From contig CBDUQI010000116.1 of assembly GCA_965369325.1 (NCBI GenBank), forward strand, positions 1 to 17,961: a stretch of DNA of 17,961 nucleotides. Reading direction: 5' to 3'. This DNA comes from CBDUQI01 sp965369325. GTDB lineage: Bacteria > Pseudomonadota > Gammaproteobacteria > Steroidobacterales > JBCBZW01. Below, one piece after another: positions 15,554-17,961 of this stretch. The position numbers and the translations under genes are program-made. Within the stretch, counting starts at the first letter, position 1. The number at the start of each line of letters is the position of its first letter. Below the pieces are notes generated by a model. The model ran no database searches. It worked only from the letters and a program-made list of their open reading frames with translations, and had not been told where the DNA came from.

Positions 15554-16805
15554 GATACGTCACCCTCTCAGGAACCGGCTTGGTTCTATCCCATTTCGAA
15601 TAAAACGGCATGCCGACGAAGAACAGGAAGTACACCACCGACAACAGCCGCGCGAGCATGGTGTAGGTATCGGTCACCGGCAGCATACCCAGCACGCCAA
15701 GACCAACAAAACTGATGGTGAACAGCGCCAGCGCTACTTTGGCGATCATGCCCTTGTAGCGGATCGAGCGGACCGGGCTCTTATCCAGCCAGGGCAGCAA
15801 GAACAGCATCACGATCGCCAAGCCCATCATGACCACGCCGCCGGTCTTGTTCGGCACCGCGCGCAAGATCGCGTAGAACGGCGTGAAGTACCACACCGGC
15901 TTAATGTGCTCGGGTGTTTTAAGCGGATCCGCCGGCTCAAAGTTGGCGTGCTCAAGGAACAGCCCACCGCCTTCTGGCGCAAAGAACATGACGGCGGCAA
16001 ACAGCGCGGCGAATGCGCCAAAGCCGGCTAAGTCTTTCACGGTGTAGTAAGGATGGAACGGGATGCCGTCCAGCGGCACGCCCTTCTCATCTTTGAGCTT
16101 TTTGATGTCCACCCCATCCGGGTTATTGGAGCCCACCTTGTGCAGGGCAACCATGTGGATGAACACCAGCCCCACCAACAGCAGCGGCAGCGCAGCCACG
16201 TGCAGTGCGAAGAATCGGTTCAGCGTGACATCCGAAATATTAAAATCGCCGCGAACCCACTCGGCCAGCCCTTCGCCAATCACCGGGATAGCGCTGAACA
16301 GCGAGATAATGACCTGTGCGCCCCAATAAGACATCTGGCCCCAAGGCAGCAGATAGCCCATGAAGGCCTCGGCCATCAGCACCATATAGATGCACATGCC
16401 GATTAACCACAGCAACTCGCGCGGCCCGCGGTAGGAGCCGTACATGATGCCTCTGAACATGTGCAGGTAGACCACGATAAAGAAGAACGAAGCGCCGGTG
16501 GAATGCATATACCGGATCAACCAGCCCCAGGGCACATCGCGCATGATGTACTCCACCGAGGCAAACGCATGCTCGGCAGAAGGCTTGTAGTTCATGGTCA
16601 GGAAAATGCCGCTGACGATCTGGATGACCAGAACGGCCAGGGCAAACGACCCAAAGTAGTACCAGAAGTTAAAGTTCTTGGGCGCGTAGTACTCTGAGAC
16701 ATGCTCGCGCCAGACTTGGCTGGCCGGATAGCGCTCATCAGTCCAGGCTAGCAGGTTGGTAAGTGCGCGCGAGATGCGTCCCGAAATTCCGCTTTGAGTG
16801 CTCAT
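15546..16805 (-). CDS. petB: Cytochrome b of the bc1 complex
   Basis: The membrane core of the quinol:cytochrome c oxidoreductase, carrying two b haems and both quinone sites. The 419 residues show eight main membrane segments. The haem ligands are His101 and His115 (RYMHSTGASFFFIVVYLH) and His202 and His217 (LHVAALPLLLVGLVFIH). The quinol-oxidation motif at 303-306 reads PVWY instead of the PEWY seen in mitochondria and alphaproteobacteria. The N- and C-terminal domains are fused, as in all true bc1 complexes, unlike the split b6/subunit IV form. The start overlaps the petA stop (ATGA) and the end overlaps petC by eight bases. Confidence 0.97.
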   Translation of the reverse strand: MSTQSGISGRISRALTNLLAWTDERYPASQVWREHVSEYYAPKNFNFWYYFGSFALAVLVIQIVSGIFLTMNYKPSAEHAFASVEYIMRDVPWGWLIRYMHSTGASFFFIVVYLHMFRGIMYGSYRGPRELLWLIGMCIYMVLMAEAFMGYLLPWGQMSYWGAQVIISLFSAIPVIGEGLAEWVRGDFNISDVTLNRFFALHVAALPLLLVGLVFIHMVALHKVGSNNPDGVDIKKLKDEKGVPLDGIPFHPYYTVKDLAGFGAFAALFAAVMFFAPEGGGLFLEHANFEPADPLKTPEHIKPVWYFTPFYAILRAVPNKTGGVVMMGLAIVMLFLLPWLDKSPVRSIRYKGMIAKVALALFTISFVGLGVLGMLPVTDTYTMLARLLSVVYFLFFVGMPFYSKWDRTKPVPERVTYHD

Positions 16806-17398
16806 GCGGATACTCCTGCTTCATCACCGATGATAATCAGTGAATCGTTGAGGAAGCGGTACGGTGGCACCTCGAGGTTGCTCTCGGCCGGCACACCGCT
16901 GAAAACGCGGCCGGACAAATCGAATTTTGAACCGTGGCATGGGCAGAAGAACCCGCCTAGCCAATCAGCCCCCAGGTCGGCTGGAGCCACATCCGGGCGG
17001 TACAACGGCGCGCACCCCAAATGCGTGCACACACCTACCATCACCAACACTTCCGGGCGTAGCGAGCGATGCTCGTTTTGCGCAAAGGACGGCTGCTTGG
17101 ACTGCGCCGACTCCGGGTCTTTGAGCAAGCCGGTGACCGCATCCAGACTCTTCAGCACGCTTTCCGGGCGGCGCACGATATAAATCGGCTTGCCGCGCCA
17201 CTCAACGGTCAGCTTAGCGCCGACCTCAAGTTTGGAGATATCCACTTCCACCGGCGCGCCCAGTGCCTGGGCCCGCTCGCTGGGCATAAACGAAGCCAGA
17301 AACGGAATACTCGCCGCTGCGGCGCCGATACCGCCAGTGACAACGGTTGCCACCGTCAAAAAGTGGCGTCGGCCAAGATCGGGGCCTTCGTCGCTCAT
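16802..17398 (-). CDS. petA: Rieske iron-sulfur protein of the bc1 complex
   Basis: Oxidises quinol at the Qo site and carries electrons to cytochrome c1 through a [2Fe-2S] cluster. The 198 residues have a twin-arginine motif, GRRHFLTVAT (9-18), before one membrane helix (about 13-37), fitting Tat export with the anchor kept. A flexible ERAQALGAPVEV hinge follows. The cluster ligands are CTHLGC (124-129) and CPCHGSKFD (152-160); each box also has its disulfide Cys. The ATG has GGGGAGA about eight bases upstream. First gene of petABC-sspAB. Confidence 0.97.
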   Translation of the reverse strand: MSDEGPDLGRRHFLTVATVVTGGIGAAAASIPFLASFMPSERAQALGAPVEVDISKLEVGAKLTVEWRGKPIYIVRRPESVLKSLDAVTGLLKDPESAQSKQPSFAQNEHRSLRPEVLVMVGVCTHLGCAPLYRPDVAPADLGADWLGGFFCPCHGSKFDLSGRVFSGVPAESNLEVPPYRFLNDSLIIIGDEAGVSA

Positions 17399-17777
17399 CC
17401 AGTGTTCTCCCCTACGCAGTTAAGCCCGACTGATGATCGTCCCGGCTGCCCTGTATCGCTCACGCCGGCACGGCTACCCGTGCGCTGGCGCAATACGACT
17501 ACTCGCAACTTACAAGACTGGATCCCTGGCCTGACCCTAAAATAACGCGCGCGACCAAGCCTGACCGCCAATCGCCAGCCGTAGTTAGCGCGCAAAAATG
17601 GACGGCGAATTATACACATTGCAATGCGATATTGACTAGGACTCAGTAACACATTGACGGCGAACTCACCCTGGGACAATGCTGACATCGTACCGTCAGC
17701 GGCCCGACCAACCGGTGCCCAGCCGTCATACGAACGCACTGCGGCACGGTCGCCGAACCCATATTACACTTCGAAAT
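17399..17777. other. Divergent intergenic region upstream of petA
   Basis: No convincing gene is visible here. An open frame on the minus strand over 17395-17739 overlaps the petA start, lacks any recognisable family and is probably chance. The region contains the likely petA promoter (17609-17638) and a leader of about 200 bases. In that leader GCACGG (17468-17473) and CCGTGC (17478-17483) pair around four bases, with CGCC/GGCG extending the stem at 17463-17490. Two short direct repeats straddle the promoter: GACGGCGAA at 17601 and 17656, and ACACATTG at 17614 and 17649. They may be regulator sites. Confidence 0.5.
17609..17638 (-). promoter_or_regulatory. Sigma70-type promoter for petABC
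   Basis: On the minus strand a perfect TATAAT (17609-17614) lies 18 bp after TAGTCA (17633-17638), which matches four of six bases of the -35 consensus. The predicted start near 17602 gives a leader of about 200 bases before petA. This is the best promoter-like sequence in the window. The bc1-sspAB genes downstream are spaced closely enough to share it. Confidence 0.6.
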
Positions 17778-17897
17778 ATGCCGCGCACGCGCACCGAAGC
17801 CTCTGTTTTACATCATATTGAATTACTGGCGCCCGGAATACCGACCGTTTCGCAAAGCGACTTGCGGGCAGCTCCCGATCTAGGGATCATTGCGGGT

Positions 17898-17961
17898 ATG
17901 ACTCCCCATTGGCGCAAACTTATCGGGTTTGCGGTACAGGCCATCGTGGCAGGCTTGGCAG
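17898..17961 (+). CDS. Start of a membrane-anchored protein, possibly DegS/AlgW protease (partial)
   Basis: The window ends after 21 codons: MTPHWRKLIGFAVQAIVAGL followed by Ala. This is a short basic start followed by the beginning of a hydrophobic helix. Membrane-anchored trypsin-like proteases of the DegS/AlgW group start this way, and I recall such genes being placed divergently from petA in some gammaproteobacteria. The fragment carries no catalytic motif, so the identity is inference from context. The frame is open back to an ATG at 17778, which would add 40 residues; the hydrophobic start favours 17898, though its ribosome-binding site is weak. Confidence 0.4.
   Translation, partial: MTPHWRKLIGFAVQAIVAGLA

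Noticed and set aside
15372..16031. 219-codon open frame antisense to petC and petB
   Set aside because: His/Arg/Gln-rich translation with no family features, lying over two firmly identified genes.
17395..17739. 114-codon open frame upstream of petA on the minus strand
   Set aside because: It overlaps the petA start in another frame, covers the likely promoter and resembles no family.

Overview
The window is a GC-rich chromosomal segment of a gammaproteobacterium. Three things support this: the petABC-sspA-sspB order, the tyrS / M23 peptidase / anmK / erpA neighbourhood, and the close resemblance of SspA, SspB, Ppx, RppH and ErpA to enterobacterial and pseudomonad proteins. I cannot name the genus. 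There are no rRNA or tRNA genes, no CRISPR array, no insertion sequence and no clear sign of a mobile element. Almost every gene is a recognisable conserved one.

Left part (1-5554). A small predicted exported protein (123-314) and a YiaD-like OmpA-family outer-membrane lipoprotein (499-1158) run rightward. They converge on tyrS (1213-2424, minus) across a perfect 12-bp hairpin (1171-1199). tyrS diverges from an M23 peptidoglycan peptidase with an unusually long Pro/Ala-rich linker (2502-4346). That gene is followed by anmK (4403-5554), a cell-wall recycling kinase.

Middle part (5613-8871, all minus). In transcription order this is a DUF6776-like membrane coiled-coil protein, a bactofilin, the Fe-S carrier erpA and the exopolyphosphatase ppx. 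The M23 peptidase, AnmK, bactofilin and coiled-coil protein suggest a local cell-envelope theme.

Right part (9018-17398, all minus). In transcription order: petA-petB-petC (cytochrome bc1 complex, with overlapping genes), sspA-sspB (stringent starvation protein and ClpXP adaptor), a three-gene ferric-iron ABC transporter (lipoprotein binding protein, fused double-domain permease, ATPase), then rppH (RNA pyrophosphohydrolase). A good sigma70-type promoter lies about 200 bp upstream of petA. Short hairpins sit between several of these genes, just upstream of ribosome-binding sites. At the right edge a divergent gene begins (17898 onward). Its first 21 residues look like the membrane anchor of a DegS/AlgW-type protease, but this cannot be proven from the fragment.

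I did not find an obviously undescribed system. The best leads are the bactofilin / DUF6776 / M23 / AnmK grouping, the small exported protein at 123-314, the hairpin and basic tail associated with rppH, and the lipid-anchored iron-binding protein placed downstream of the bc1-ssp genes.
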